Assembly (NCBI GenBank): GCA_902805975.1 | Contig: CADCUT010000221.1 | Location: 2,444 to 60,634, forward strand | Length of the DNA stretch: 58,191 bases | Direction: 5' to 3' | Source: an uncultured Rubrobacteraceae bacterium | GTDB taxonomy: Bacteria > Actinomycetota > Rubrobacteria > Rubrobacterales > Rubrobacteraceae | In this document: positions 38,005 through 47,493 of the stretch, piece after piece | How the letters are laid out: each line of letters opens with the position of its first letter | Position numbering within the stretch: the first letter of the stretch is position 1 | Program-made: the position numbers and the translations under genes | Notes under the pieces: generated by a model | What the model was told of the DNA's origin: nothing | Databases searched by the model: none | What the model saw: only the letters and a program-made list of their open reading frames with translations

Positions 38005-39243
38005 TCACCTGAAATCGAATACCGTTCCCCCGATCCTCACCTCATCACCCTCCTCGGCACCCGCCCGCCGGAGGGCACCTACGACCCCGCTCTTCTCAAG
38101 CTCCCTCTGAAAGCGCTCGATGCCCTCGGGGTTATCCCAGTCGGTCTTGAGGGCGAGCCGCTCCACCTCCTCGCCGGCGACCACGAAGCCGCCGTTCTCG
38201 CGGCCGATCTGGAGCCCCTTCCAGGTCGGGCGGTAGACCCTGTGCTCCCGCTCTGTGGCGGGCATCGCGGCGCGCTCCCCGAGCCTGCGCACCATCCCCT
38301 CGACGTGGTCCCTAAAGACCCCAACCCCCTCTCCCGACGCGGCCGAGATCAGATAAGCCCCCGGGAAGGCGTCGCGCAGGTACGCGCGGAGCTCTTCGTC
38401 TAGCAGGTCTATCTTGTTGAGCGCGGTGACGGTCGGCCGTTCGGAGAGACCGGCGGCGTGAAGCTCGGCAAGGAGGGTTCCCTGCGCCCCTTCCGGGTCT
38501 TCGCTCGCGTCGAGGACGAGGGCGAGCAACCGGGCTCGGGCGACGTGGCGCAGGAAGCGGTTACCGAGGCCCCGGCCCTCGCTGGCGCCCGAGATCAAAC
38601 CCGGTATATCCGCCACCACGAAGGGGTTTTTGTGGGTCTTCTCGTCCACGACCCCAAGCTGCGGGGTGAGGGTCGTAAACGGGTAGTCGCCCACCCGCGG
38701 GCGGGCGGCGCTTAAAGTGCGCAGCAGGGAGGACTTGCCGGCGTTCGGCAGGCCAACGAGGCCGACGTCGGAGAGGACCTTGAGCTCGAGCAAGAGCTCG
38801 CGCTCTTCGCCGGGCAGCCCCCGCTCCCTGAAGGCCGGCGCCTGCCGCGTCGAGGTGGCGAAGGAGCCGTTGCCCCGTCCCCCCTCCCCGCCCTGGGCGA
38901 CCACGAAGGAGGCGCCGGGCTCGGAGAGGTCAGCGAGCAGGCCGTGCTCGTCGAAGACCTGGGTTCCCACGGGAACGTCGAGGTGGGTATCCCCGCCCCG
39001 CTCGCCGGCGCGGTTGTTGCCGGAGCCATGCCGGCCGCGGTCGGCCTTGATGACCTGGCGGCGGGCGTAGGGTTCGAGCGTGGTCAGGTCTTCTGTGGCG
39101 TGCAGGACCACGGACCCGCCATCGCCGCCGCGGCCGCCGTCCGGGCCGCCGCGCGGCTTGTACTTCTCGCGGTTAAAAGAAACGCTGCCGTCACCGCCGC
39201 GTCCCCCGCGGACGGTGAAGCGGGCTTCATCGACGAACTGCAA
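38005..39243 (-). CDS. obgE: GTPase Obg
   Basis: FVDEARFTVRGGRGGDGSVSFNREKYKPRGGPDGGRGGDGGSVVLHA; VGLPNAGKSSLLRTLSAARPRVGDYPFTTL. Confidence 0.97.
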   Translation of the reverse strand: MQFVDEARFTVRGGRGGDGSVSFNREKYKPRGGPDGGRGGDGGSVVLHATEDLTTLEPYARRQVIKADRGRHGSGNNRAGERGGDTHLDVPVGTQVFDEHGLLADLSEPGASFVVAQGGEGGRGNGSFATSTRQAPAFRERGLPGEERELLLELKVLSDVGLVGLPNAGKSSLLRTLSAARPRVGDYPFTTLTPQLGVVDEKTHKNPFVVADIPGLISGASEGRGLGNRFLRHVARARLLALVLDASEDPEGAQGTLLAELHAAGLSERPTVTALNKIDLLDEELRAYLRDAFPGAYLISAASGEGVGVFRDHVEGMVRRLGERAAMPATEREHRVYRPTWKGLQIGRENGGFVVAGEEVERLALKTDWDNPEGIERFQRELEKSGVVGALRRAGAEEGDEVRIGGTVFDFR

Positions 39244-39274
39244 AGGGGTTACATACCCCCGATACGCGCGGTCC

Positions 39275-39550
39275 TCAGGCCGTAGCCTCCTCCAGGATGG
39301 GCTCCTCCACGATGCGCACCCGGCTCTTGCCGCGGGTGCGTCCGAAGTCGACCCTTCCGTCCACCTTGGCGAAGAGCGTATCGTCCGAGCCCTTGCCCAC
39401 GTTCTGGCCGGCGAGCACCTTCGAGCCGCGCTGGCGCACGATGATGCTGCCGGCGGTCACAACCTGGCCGCCGTAGGCCTTTACGCCGAGGCGCCTGCCC
39501 GCCGAGTCGCGGCCGTTGCGGGAAGATCCGCCGCCCTTCTTATGAGCCAT
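39275..39550 (-). CDS. rpmA: 50S ribosomal protein L27
   Basis: [54 protein letters not shown]. Confidence 0.97.
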   Translation of the reverse strand: MAHKKGGGSSRNGRDSAGRRLGVKAYGGQVVTAGSIIVRQRGSKVLAGQNVGKGSDDTLFAKVDGRVDFGRTRGKSRVRIVEEPILEEATA

Positions 39551-39551
39551 C

Positions 39552-39839
39552 CTATACCTCCAGAACCTTTACCCGGGTCTGCGCCTGGCGGTGCCCGGTC
39601 TTCTTTCTGCTGTTCTTCTTCGCGCGGTACTTGTAGATGTGGATCTTCTCCCCGCGCAGGTGCTCGAGGATCTCGACGCGCGCCGTCCGGTCGCCAAGAT
39701 CAAAGCCCTCGTCGTCGACCGTGAAGCCGACCGGGAGCTCGACCGAGTCCCCGACCTCGCCCTTCACGCGGTCCAGGATAAGCTCCTGGCCCTCCCGCAC
39801 CCTGTACTGCTTTCCGCCGCTCTTTACAACCGCAAACAT
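39552..39839 (-). CDS. rplU: 50S ribosomal protein L21
   Basis: [25 protein letters not shown]...[26 protein letters not shown]. Confidence 0.97.
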   Translation of the reverse strand: MFAVVKSGGKQYRVREGQELILDRVKGEVGDSVELPVGFTVDDEGFDLGDRTARVEILEHLRGEKIHIYKYRAKKNSRKKTGHRQAQTRVKVLEV

Positions 39840-39928
39840 CCACCGCTCCTAGAACTTTTCAAAAGGATCCATCAGGTTCTTCGACGGGATAGTATACCCG
39901 CCACGCACCCCGAAGACCAGCAACGCTG

Positions 39929-40080
39929 TAAGGTCTGAGGCTTTGAGGTTCGAGGTTTTGAGGGATGGTGGAGATGGCTACCTGCGGCCACGCAACCCCG
40001 CCACAGCGCCGGGTGGCGTTTTCGGGCTGCGGGTCACACGACGCACCCCTCGTGCCTCAAACCTTAGAACCTCGAACCTA
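39929..40080. repeat. Heptad-arm inverted-repeat element, copy D
   Basis: Left GTAAGGTCTGAGGCTTTGAGGTTCGAGGTTTTGAGGG; right arm reverse-complement TAGGTTCGAGGTTCTAAGGTTTGAGGCACGAGGGG. Confidence 0.85.
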
Positions 40081-41232
40081 CACCTTCGGTGTCTTTGAGG
40101 CCTCAGAGCGCGAGCGCATCGCGATGCTCTGGAGGAGGCCGAGGGACATCACGCTCACGACGAGGCTGCTTCGGCCGTAGGAGATAAACGGCAGGGGGAT
40201 GCCCGTGACCGGCATGATGCCCATCGTCATGCCGACGTTGACAAGGACGTGGAAGAGGAACATCGTGCCGATGCCGACCGCTATCAGGACCCCGAAGCGG
40301 TCGCGCGAGATGGTAGCGACGTGGAGTATGCGCCAGATCAGGACGAAGAAGAGCAAGATAAGCGCCATGCTCCCCACGAACCCGAACCTCTCGGCCAAAT
40401 TCGAGAAGATAAAGTCCGTGTGGTCCTCCGGCAAGAAGCCTAAGTTTGCGAGCGTCGTCGCGTCGAACCCCTTGCCCGTGATGCCGCCCGAGCCTATCGC
40501 CATCTTGGACTGGGCGACCTGGTAGCCGAGGTCGCCCGCGCTGCTCTGGTCCATAAACGACGTGAGCCGGGCGACCTGGTACTCCTCGAGGATGCCGAGC
40601 TTGACCCCGAGGACCATCGAGACGACGCCGGCCAGGATGAGGCCCCCGAGTTGGATGAGGCGCGCGCCGGCCACGTAGGCCATCACCAGGAAGACCGCCC
40701 CGAAGACCGTGGCGGTGCCAAGGTCCGGCTGAACCAGCACGAGCAGGCCGGGGATCGTCATAACCCCGAGCGCCTTCAGGAAGACCCCGTGCTCGTAGGC
40801 GGCCTTCTCGGCGAAGAACCCGGCGAGGACGACGACCATGAGCGGCTTGGCGAACTCCGAGGGCTGGACCCGGATCGGGCCGACGTCCAGCCAGCTCGTG
40901 GCGCCGTTGGCCGTAGCACCCATCAGCGTCACCGCCAGCAGCATGACGATGGCGAGGCCGTAGATCGGTCGCAGGAACCGGCGCCAGAGACGGTAGTCGA
41001 CGATCGCCAGCGGTATCGCCCCCATGAAACCGACGACGAAGCCTATGGCCTGGTTTGTGGCGTAGGCCTCCCTCGCATCGGTGCCCGCCACGTAGACGGC
41101 AAGGACGCCGAACCCGGAGAGCGCTAAAGAGACGAGCAGAAGCGGCAGGTCGATGGCCCTCCACAACCGTGGGCTCTCCTTCCTGGTCTTCCTGGCTTCT
41201 CTACGGAGAAAGTCTTCGCGGGTGAGGCTCAC
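40078..41232 (-). CDS. rodA: SEDS glycosyltransferase RodA
   Basis: VSLTREDFLRREARKTRKES...LPLLLVSLALSGFGVLAVYVAG...FISYGRSSLVVSVMSLGLLQSI; GTGA overlap with mreD. Confidence 0.92.
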   Translation of the reverse strand: MSLTREDFLRREARKTRKESPRLWRAIDLPLLLVSLALSGFGVLAVYVAGTDAREAYATNQAIGFVVGFMGAIPLAIVDYRLWRRFLRPIYGLAIVMLLAVTLMGATANGATSWLDVGPIRVQPSEFAKPLMVVVLAGFFAEKAAYEHGVFLKALGVMTIPGLLVLVQPDLGTATVFGAVFLVMAYVAGARLIQLGGLILAGVVSMVLGVKLGILEEYQVARLTSFMDQSSAGDLGYQVAQSKMAIGSGGITGKGFDATTLANLGFLPEDHTDFIFSNLAERFGFVGSMALILLFFVLIWRILHVATISRDRFGVLIAVGIGTMFLFHVLVNVGMTMGIMPVTGIPLPFISYGRSSLVVSVMSLGLLQSIAMRSRSEASKTPKV

Positions 41233-41747
41233 GTGGTCTCCCACACGCGGCTCTTGACGTTGACGATCCTCAACAGCCATCCTCCAACCAGGTAGGCGAT
41301 TACGGCGTTCAGCAGGGCGTCGGGTAGTATACCGGCGACGGCGTACTCCGCGAGCGGCGGCCCGCCGTACCCGGCCAGGTTGCGGGCCGTCCACCCGAGA
41401 AGCCCGAATGCGGCCACGCAGACCGCGACGACCTGCGAGAGAAGCACCCGCTCGGTACCCTTGCGGCGCACGGCGCTGACCCTTCCAGAGAGCGCCCCGG
41501 CCGCGAGGCCTGCGAGCGCCCCGACCCCGAAGAGCCCGCTGCTCAAGGAGTCGAGCAGGATGCCGCCGAAGAAGCCTAAGAGCACGGCCTGCAAGTCCCG
41601 CAGGGCAGAGACGGCGAAGACGATCCCTATCAGGGCGAACTTGGGCGAGACGAAGCCGAAGGTCAGGTAAGGGCCGAGCACGGCCTCAAGAAGGGCTGCT
41701 GCGGCCACGATGATCGAAGCCCGCACGACGGACGGCTGCTCGACCAA
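41229..41747 (-). CDS. mreD: Rod shape-determining protein MreD
   Basis: Small multi-TM protein between mreC and rodA. Confidence 0.85.
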   Translation of the reverse strand: MVEQPSVVRASIIVAAAALLEAVLGPYLTFGFVSPKFALIGIVFAVSALRDLQAVLLGFFGGILLDSLSSGLFGVGALAGLAAGALSGRVSAVRRKGTERVLLSQVVAVCVAAFGLLGWTARNLAGYGGPPLAEYAVAGILPDALLNAVIAYLVGGWLLRIVNVKSRVWETT

Positions 41748-41752
41748 CCCCC

Positions 41753-42682
41753 TCAGGACCCCTTTCCGGCCCAGTCGACGATCACCCTGACGTCCTCGAG
41801 GTCATCAGGGGTCATCGCGGGGTCGACCACGATCTTCTTGAACTGGTCGATGTCCTGGCTGGTGACGGACTCGACGGTGCCGACGTAGAGCCCCGGCGGC
41901 TCGAGCAGGTCCCTGCCCGCCGCCCGCCCGCTGGTGACGACGTAGTCGCCCTCCTCGGCCCGCAGGCTCTGCTCCACGTAGTCCACGCCGAAGTAGCCTT
42001 CGAGGCTCGTCTTGAGCATCCCCTGGCCGAACGGGACGCCCTCCGCCGTGACGGCGGGCGAGACCTCGGAGGAGGCCGGGTCGAACTGGGCGGGGGGCAC
42101 GATCCTGACCCCTGCGAAGAACATGCGGTCGGTGATGAGCATGACCTGGGCCGTGTGCCTGGAGACGTTGGTCGTGCGCCCGACGAGCGTGTTCTCCCCG
42201 ACCACGACGGGCTGATTGTCTTCTATACCATCCTCGGTGCCGACGTCGATGACGATCCTCTCGGAGAACTGGTCCCCCACGGGGGCCACGACCCTGGCTA
42301 GCGGTCCGTACTCGTAGACGGTCCTCTGGCCCTCGAGCAGGCCCCGCAGGCGCTCGTTCTCCTGCTGCAGCCGCGAGGTCTGCGCGGCGAGCGCCTCCGT
42401 GTCGCGCAGCTCGGCCCGAAGGCGCTCCTCCTCGCCCTTGTCGAAGGCGTTGCCGACCCTGTCCGCGGTGTCACGAATGGGAGAGAACAGGGCGCCTACG
42501 ACGCCCCGGACCGGCTGGAGGACCTCGGCGGCCCCGAGCTGCACCGTGTGCAGCGGGCCGCACTCGCCCCCGGCAGAGCAGTCCCCCTCCTTGACGTACA
42601 CCGTGAAGAGCGCGAGGCTCACCACGCAGAGCACGCACAGGGCCGCGAACCCGCTCGCAGCGCTTGACTTCTTCCGGCCCAT
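41753..42682 (-). CDS. mreC: Rod shape-determining protein MreC
   Basis: TM, coiled coil (LQQENERLRGLLEG), ARVVAPVGDQFSERIVIDVGTEDGIEDNQPVV. Confidence 0.92.
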   Translation of the reverse strand: MGRKKSSAASGFAALCVLCVVSLALFTVYVKEGDCSAGGECGPLHTVQLGAAEVLQPVRGVVGALFSPIRDTADRVGNAFDKGEEERLRAELRDTEALAAQTSRLQQENERLRGLLEGQRTVYEYGPLARVVAPVGDQFSERIVIDVGTEDGIEDNQPVVVGENTLVGRTTNVSRHTAQVMLITDRMFFAGVRIVPPAQFDPASSEVSPAVTAEGVPFGQGMLKTSLEGYFGVDYVEQSLRAEEGDYVVTSGRAAGRDLLEPPGLYVGTVESVTSQDIDQFKKIVVDPAMTPDDLEDVRVIVDWAGKGS

Positions 42683-42688
42683 GACGCC

Positions 42689-43720
42689 TTACGCCGAGGA
42701 GAGCGCGCTGCGGTAGAAGTCGATCTCCTCCAGCGAGCGCCCGCTCCCGATCGCCACACACATCAGGGCGTCGTCGGCGACGTGGACCGGGATGCCGGTC
42801 TCCCGGCGGAGGCGCTCGTCGAGGTGCCGGAGCAGGGCGCCGCCGCCGGCGAGGACCATGCCCCGGTCCATGATGTCCGAGGCGAGCTCCGGCGGGGTGC
42901 GGTCGAGCGTGTCCCTGACGGCCGCGACTATCGCGTCGACGGGGACGCTAATAGCCTCCCTGACCTCCTCGGAGGTGATGACGATGGTCTTCGGCAACCC
43001 GGTGACGAGGTCGCGGCCCCGGATCTCCGCCGACTCTTCCTCCTCCAGCCTGAAGGCGCTCCCGAGCTCTATCTTGAGCTGCTCGGCGGTCTGGGTGCCG
43101 ATGGCGAGCTTGTACTCCTTCTGGATGTAGGTGCCGATGGCGTCGTCGATGTCGTCGCCGGCGATCCTGATGGAAGACTTGTTGACGATGCCGCCCAAAG
43201 AGATAACGGCGACCTCGCTGGTCCCGCCGCCAACGTCGACGATCATCGACCCTTGCGCCTCGTTGACCGGCAGCCCCGCCCCGATGGCCGCCGCCAATGG
43301 CTCCTCGATGGTGAACGCCTGCCGGGCGCCTGCGGACTCCGTAGCCTCCTTGACGGCCCGGAGCTCCACCCCCGTCACGCCAGACGGCACGCAGACGACG
43401 ACGCGCGGGCCGACGAGGGAGCGGAAGATCCGGCGCTGGGCCTGGACCTTGCGGATAAAGTAGGAGAGCATCTTCTCGGTTACCTCGAAGTCCGCGATGA
43501 CGCCGTCCTTGAGCGGCCTGAGCGCGACGATGTTGCCCGGCGTGCGCCCGAGCATGCGTTTGGCGCCCGAGCCCACGGCCACCACCTTGTCGGTCTTGCT
43601 GTCTATGGCGACGACCGAGGGCTCGGAGAGCACGATGCCCTGCCCTTTGACGAACACGAGCGTGTTCGCCGTGCCCAGATCTATCGCAACGTCCCGCCCG
43701 AAGAGTCCCCCAAACATTCC
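42689..43720 (-). CDS. mreB: Rod shape-determining protein MreB
   Basis: [39 protein letters not shown]...[21 protein letters not shown]. Confidence 0.96.
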   Translation of the reverse strand, partial: GMFGGLFGRDVAIDLGTANTLVFVKGQGIVLSEPSVVAIDSKTDKVVAVGSGAKRMLGRTPGNIVALRPLKDGVIADFEVTEKMLSYFIRKVQAQRRIFRSLVGPRVVVCVPSGVTGVELRAVKEATESAGARQAFTIEEPLAAAIGAGLPVNEAQGSMIVDVGGGTSEVAVISLGGIVNKSSIRIAGDDIDDAIGTYIQKEYKLAIGTQTAEQLKIELGSAFRLEEEESAEIRGRDLVTGLPKTIVITSEEVREAISVPVDAIVAAVRDTLDRTPPELASDIMDRGMVLAGGGALLRHLDERLRRETGIPVHVADDALMCVAIGSGRSLEEIDFYRSALSSA

Positions 43721-43765
43721 CGCCCCATCCGTCCGAAGTTCAGCGCCCCAACCGCCCACAGGCGG

Positions 43766-44473
43766 CTAGAGCATTCCGTGTTCCTTCATACTAAAGTACC
43801 CATCGCCCAAGATCACGTGATCCAGGACCTCTATTCCGATAATCTCGGACGCCTCCACGAGCCTGCGCGTCACGTCCCGGTCCTCGCGGCTCGGCTCTAC
43901 CTTGCCGCTCGGATGGTTGTGCGCGAGCACTATCCCTGCAGCACTCGCCCTTATGGCGGGCTTGAAGACCTCGCGGGGGTGGACCAGGGAAGAAGACAGG
44001 GTGCCTACCGAGATCGTCGGGCATTCAACGACCTCGTTCTTGGTATTCAAGAGCACCGCGACGAAATTCTCCCGGTCAAGATTGGCGATCCGCCCCCTCA
44101 AAAGGCCCTCAACGTCCGCGGGTGAGGATATCACGGGACGTCCGGGGTTACGAACCCTCCCGAGCCGCTTCCCGAACTCGACGGCGGCCAGTATTATGCA
44201 GGCCTTTGCCTGGCCCACACCCCTGGTCTGGACGAGGTCGTGAACGGTCACGTTGTGGAGGCCGAAGAGGTCGCCGTGGGTCGAGATCACCTCGCTCGCA
44301 AGCTCCACGGCGGTCTTCTCGCGGTTGCCGATGCCGAGGAGGATGCCTAACAGTTCTGCATTGGAGAGAGCCCCCGGTCCGGCCTCCAGCAGACGCTCGC
44401 GCGGACGGAGTTCGGGCGGGAGCTGCTTTATAGTGTAGCGCCGGCTTTCCACGGTTGGGCCCGTTATCGGCAT
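43766..44473 (-). CDS. radC: RadC/JAB-domain DNA repair protein
   Basis: ELLGILLGIGNREKTAVELA; GIVLAHNHPSGKVEPSREDRDVTRRL; LDHVILGDGYFSMKEHGML. Confidence 0.95.
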   Translation of the reverse strand: MPITGPTVESRRYTIKQLPPELRPRERLLEAGPGALSNAELLGILLGIGNREKTAVELASEVISTHGDLFGLHNVTVHDLVQTRGVGQAKACIILAAVEFGKRLGRVRNPGRPVISSPADVEGLLRGRIANLDRENFVAVLLNTKNEVVECPTISVGTLSSSLVHPREVFKPAIRASAAGIVLAHNHPSGKVEPSREDRDVTRRLVEASEIIGIEVLDHVILGDGYFSMKEHGML

Positions 44474-44475
44474 CG

Positions 44476-44647
44476 TAGGCTACAAGCTTCAGGTCGCCTC
44501 GTTGGGAGGCTTTCAGGTTCGAGGTTCGAGGTCTTGAGGTATTGCCGAGCAACGTTGGCGCGGTTACGGGGGCCTGCTTCTATGCAAGCTACGCCTTTGG
44601 AGACGGGCCGCGCACCGCGCTCCTCGAACCTCGAGCCTAATACCTTC
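44476..44647. repeat. Heptad-arm inverted-repeat element, copy E
   Basis: Left TAGGCTACAAGCTTCAGGTCGCCTCGTTGGGAGGCTTTCAGGTTCGAGGTTCGAGGTCTTGAGG; right arm reverse-complement GAAGGTATTAGGCTCGAGGTTCGAGGAGC. Confidence 0.8.
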
Positions 44648-44650
44648 ATC

Positions 44651-45223
44651 TCAGGGCCGCGGAACGCCGAAGCGGGCGAGCATCCTGCCGGTCATGGCTA
44701 AAGGGAGGCCGACGACGTTCGTATAGTCGCCCCCGATCCACTCGACAAACGCCCCCGCCCGGCCCTGGATGGCATACCCGCCGGCCTTCCCGACGCCTTC
44801 TCCGAGACGCACGTAGGACTCGACCTCCCCGTCCCCCACGTCGCGCATGCGCACCCGCGTAACGACGCTGCTGACCAGTACGCTCCCGCCCCGCGCCACC
44901 GCCACGCCGGAGTAGACCTCGTGCGGGCGTCCCCGCAGGGAGAGAAGCATCTGCCGGACTTCTTCCCCGCCTGAGGCCTGGCCGAGGACTCGCCCGGTGC
45001 CCGAACCACCCGGCAGGTAGACCACCGTGTCGGCCCCGAGGACGACAGAATCCGTCTCACCGGCTACGGCGAGGGCCTTGCCGCGGGCGTTTGTCTCGGC
45101 GGTCTCTTTAGGGTCGTCGAGCGTGACCTCGGGGAAGCCGCTGCGCCCCGCCGTAAAGTCGTAGCCGGCCGCGCGGAGCAGGTCCACGCGGCGGGCGGAC
45201 TCGGAGGCGAGTACGAAGCGCAA
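44651..45223 (-). CDS. maf: Maf-like nucleotide pyrophosphatase
   Basis: [23 protein letters not shown]...[10 protein letters not shown]...[26 protein letters not shown]. Confidence 0.95.
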   Translation of the reverse strand: MRFVLASESARRVDLLRAAGYDFTAGRSGFPEVTLDDPKETAETNARGKALAVAGETDSVVLGADTVVYLPGGSGTGRVLGQASGGEEVRQMLLSLRGRPHEVYSGVAVARGGSVLVSSVVTRVRMRDVGDGEVESYVRLGEGVGKAGGYAIQGRAGAFVEWIGGDYTNVVGLPLAMTGRMLARFGVPRP

Positions 45224-45234
45224 GCTGGAGTCTA

Positions 45235-45633
45235 CTAGCCGAAGAAGAGGCCGAGCTCGCGTTCGGCGCTCTCTGGGGAGTCAGAGCCGTGGACGAGGTT
45301 GTCCGGGAGGGAGAGGGCGAGGTCGCCCCGGATCGTGCCGGGCGCGGCCTCGGCGGGGTTCGTCGAGCCCATGAGGTTCCTCATCACCTTGATGGCGCCC
45401 TCGCCCCTTATCCGCATGGCGACGACGGGGGTCGAGGTAATAAACTCGACGAGCTCCTCGAAGAACGGCTTGTCGCGGTGCTCGGCGTAGTGCTCCTCGG
45501 CGAGCTCGCGGCCGACGTCCATCAGCTTCATCGCGTCTATATCGAGGCTCTTTGCCTCGATGCGGCGGATGATCTCACCGACGAGGCGACGGCGTACGCC
45601 GTCCCCCTTGACCAGTACCAGGGTCTCTTCCAC
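45235..45633 (-). CDS. ndk: Nucleoside diphosphate kinase
   Basis: [41 protein letters not shown]...[20 protein letters not shown]. Confidence 0.95.
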   Translation of the reverse strand: MEETLVLVKGDGVRRRLVGEIIRRIEAKSLDIDAMKLMDVGRELAEEHYAEHRDKPFFEELVEFITSTPVVAMRIRGEGAIKVMRNLMGSTNPAEAAPGTIRGDLALSLPDNLVHGSDSPESAERELGLFFG

Positions 45634-45667
45634 GATCGTCTCCTATCCAGGGTTACTTGCGGGAAAT

Positions 45668-46168
45668 TTACCAGGTCATCTTCTTGCCGCTACGCTGGTC
45701 GGTGCCACAGTAAGGGCACAGGCCCCACTCCTGGTTGAGCGGCCGGTCGCAGTTGATGCACGGCTTCTTGAGCTCCCAGGCGCAGGTGGGGCAGATCAGG
45801 AACTCCTTCTCCACGAGGTTGCGGCAGTTGGGGCAGAGCAGGGTGTTGTTACGCAGCTCCCGCTCGAGGACCGCCGTCTCAAGCTCGCGCTCGCGCGACT
45901 CGTCCAGGTACTCCGGGGGGCGGACTATCAGGTAGATCAGGGTCCCCACGTACGGGAAGATGACCGCCACGATGCCCCACAGTAAGCTCGTGGCGCCGCG
46001 CCGCCCGGCATCCGTGTACGTCCAGTAGACGAGGGCTATCCACAACACCACGAACAGGAGCACGATGAGCTGGCCCGAGATGCGCAGGACCGGGCTGTCC
46101 AGAAAGTTCGAGATGATCTGAAACGGGTCGGAATCCTGCAGTAACAGCGAGAATGGGGCACGACTCAT
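45668..46168 (-). CDS. PLDc_N-type membrane protein with C-terminal zinc ribbons
   Basis: TM-rich N-term (WIALVYWTYTDAGRRG...YLIVRPPEYLDE); CPNCRNLVEKEFLICPTCAWELKKPCINCDRPLNQEWGLCPYCGTDQ. Confidence 0.8.
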   Translation of the reverse strand: MSRAPFSLLLQDSDPFQIISNFLDSPVLRISGQLIVLLFVVLWIALVYWTYTDAGRRGATSLLWGIVAVIFPYVGTLIYLIVRPPEYLDESRERELETAVLERELRNNTLLCPNCRNLVEKEFLICPTCAWELKKPCINCDRPLNQEWGLCPYCGTDQRSGKKMTW

Positions 46169-46269
46169 GAGATAAACCTTACCATCACGACGTAACCGAG
46201 CACAAAAGAGGCCACGGCGACGACGACGACCAGGAGGCCGACCAGGCGCCAGATCCCACCGCTAGTCAC
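46165..46269 (-). CDS. 34-aa single-TM micro-protein, coupled to folC and downstream gene
   Basis: GTG start 46269: VTSGGIWRLVGLLVVVVAVASFVLGYVVMVRFIS*; start overlaps end of folC, stop overlaps ATG of 45668-46168 (ATGA). Confidence 0.65.
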   Translation of the reverse strand: MTSGGIWRLVGLLVVVVAVASFVLGYVVMVRFIS

Positions 46270-47485
46270 GCAACCACCGCAGGACCGGCGCCGCCGTCTG
46301 GAAGGAGCCGAGCACGAGCACCACCCCCCCGTCCCCCCTGACGCTGCGCACCGCGAGATCCACGGCCCTTGCGGGGTCTTCCTCTGTCAGCGTCTCTCCA
46401 CCGTCCACGTCCTCGTGTCCCTCCAGGATTCCATCTGGACCCGCCGCGCGCTCGCCCTCCGGGCGCGTCAGCACGACCGTCCGGGCCGCCGCGCTCAAGG
46501 CGGTAAGCATACTGCGAGCATCCTTATCCCGCAAGACACCGAAGACCACCGCGAGCGGCCTCCCCGCATAGGCAAACTCCATCGCCTCCAGCGCGGCCTC
46601 GACCCCTGAAACGTTGTGCCCCCCATCCACCACCACCGGCACCCCGCCCACCTCGTGGACCTCGAACCGCCCCGGCAACGTCCCAAAAACGGTCCGTATT
46701 ACCCGCTCCCGCGCCGGGACGCCGAGCTCCTCCCCCAGCAACTCCTCGGCCGCCCGCACCCCGAGCGAAGCGTCCCGAAGGACGAACGGGGGTAGTTCCA
46801 GGGACGGGAGTTCCACCGGCCCGGACGCGGCCTCGACGAGGCGGGCGCCGACCGCGTCAGACCGGCGGGCCGCGATCCCGCGCACCACAGGGTCGTCCGT
46901 CCCGAGGATCAGCACAGACCCCTCAGAGACGCTGGCGAGCTTCTCGTGCGTGATCTCCGCGACGGTCTCTCCCAGGTACTCGGCGTGGTCGAGCCCGACG
47001 TTGGTGAGCACCACGGCTTCGGGCCCCGCTGCCGTGGTCGCGTCGTGGCGGGCGCCGAGGCCCGCCTCCATGACCGCCCAGGATAATCCTCTATCCGCGA
47101 AGAGCTTTACCGCGCCAGCCGTGAGCAGCTCGAACTGGGAGGCCGCCACACCGTTCCGGTCCGCAACCTCGATTGCCTCCCCCATCGCGCCGGCGAAACT
47201 CTCTTCAGAGGCGAACCCGCCGCCAATCATGACGCGCTCGGTGTAGGAGAGGACGTGCGGGGACAGGTAGACCCCGGCCGGCTGGCCCATCTTCGACAGC
47301 GCGGCGGCCAGGGCGACCGCGGTCGTGCCCTTGCCGTTCGTACCGACGACCTGGACGACCTTGAGCTTTTTCTGCGGGTCTCCCAGAAACGAGAGGAGGC
47401 GTTCCACGCGGTCGAGGCCCATGGTAATGCGCTTGCGGAGATCCAGCTCGGCGCAGACGGCGGCGAAGGAGAGGTCGGGGGCCAA
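46262..47485 (-). CDS. folC: Folylpolyglutamate/dihydrofolate synthase
   Basis: VVGTNGKGTTAVALAAAL, GVYLSPHVLSYTERVMIGG, GGHNVSGVEAALEAM. Confidence 0.93.
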   Translation of the reverse strand: MAPDLSFAAVCAELDLRKRITMGLDRVERLLSFLGDPQKKLKVVQVVGTNGKGTTAVALAAALSKMGQPAGVYLSPHVLSYTERVMIGGGFASEESFAGAMGEAIEVADRNGVAASQFELLTAGAVKLFADRGLSWAVMEAGLGARHDATTAAGPEAVVLTNVGLDHAEYLGETVAEITHEKLASVSEGSVLILGTDDPVVRGIAARRSDAVGARLVEAASGPVELPSLELPPFVLRDASLGVRAAEELLGEELGVPARERVIRTVFGTLPGRFEVHEVGGVPVVVDGGHNVSGVEAALEAMEFAYAGRPLAVVFGVLRDKDARSMLTALSAAARTVVLTRPEGERAAGPDGILEGHEDVDGGETLTEEDPARAVDLAVRSVRGDGGVVLVLGSFQTAAPVLRWLRD

Positions 47486-47493
47486 CGTGGGGC

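Noticed and set aside
39840-39925. L21 leader RNA upstream of rplU
   Set aside because: Only a TATACT-like -10 and a small palindrome seen; no confident match to the known L21 leader structure.
42782-44125. Long plus-strand ORF (447 aa)
   Set aside because: Antisense shadow of mreB and radC; no recognisable domain.
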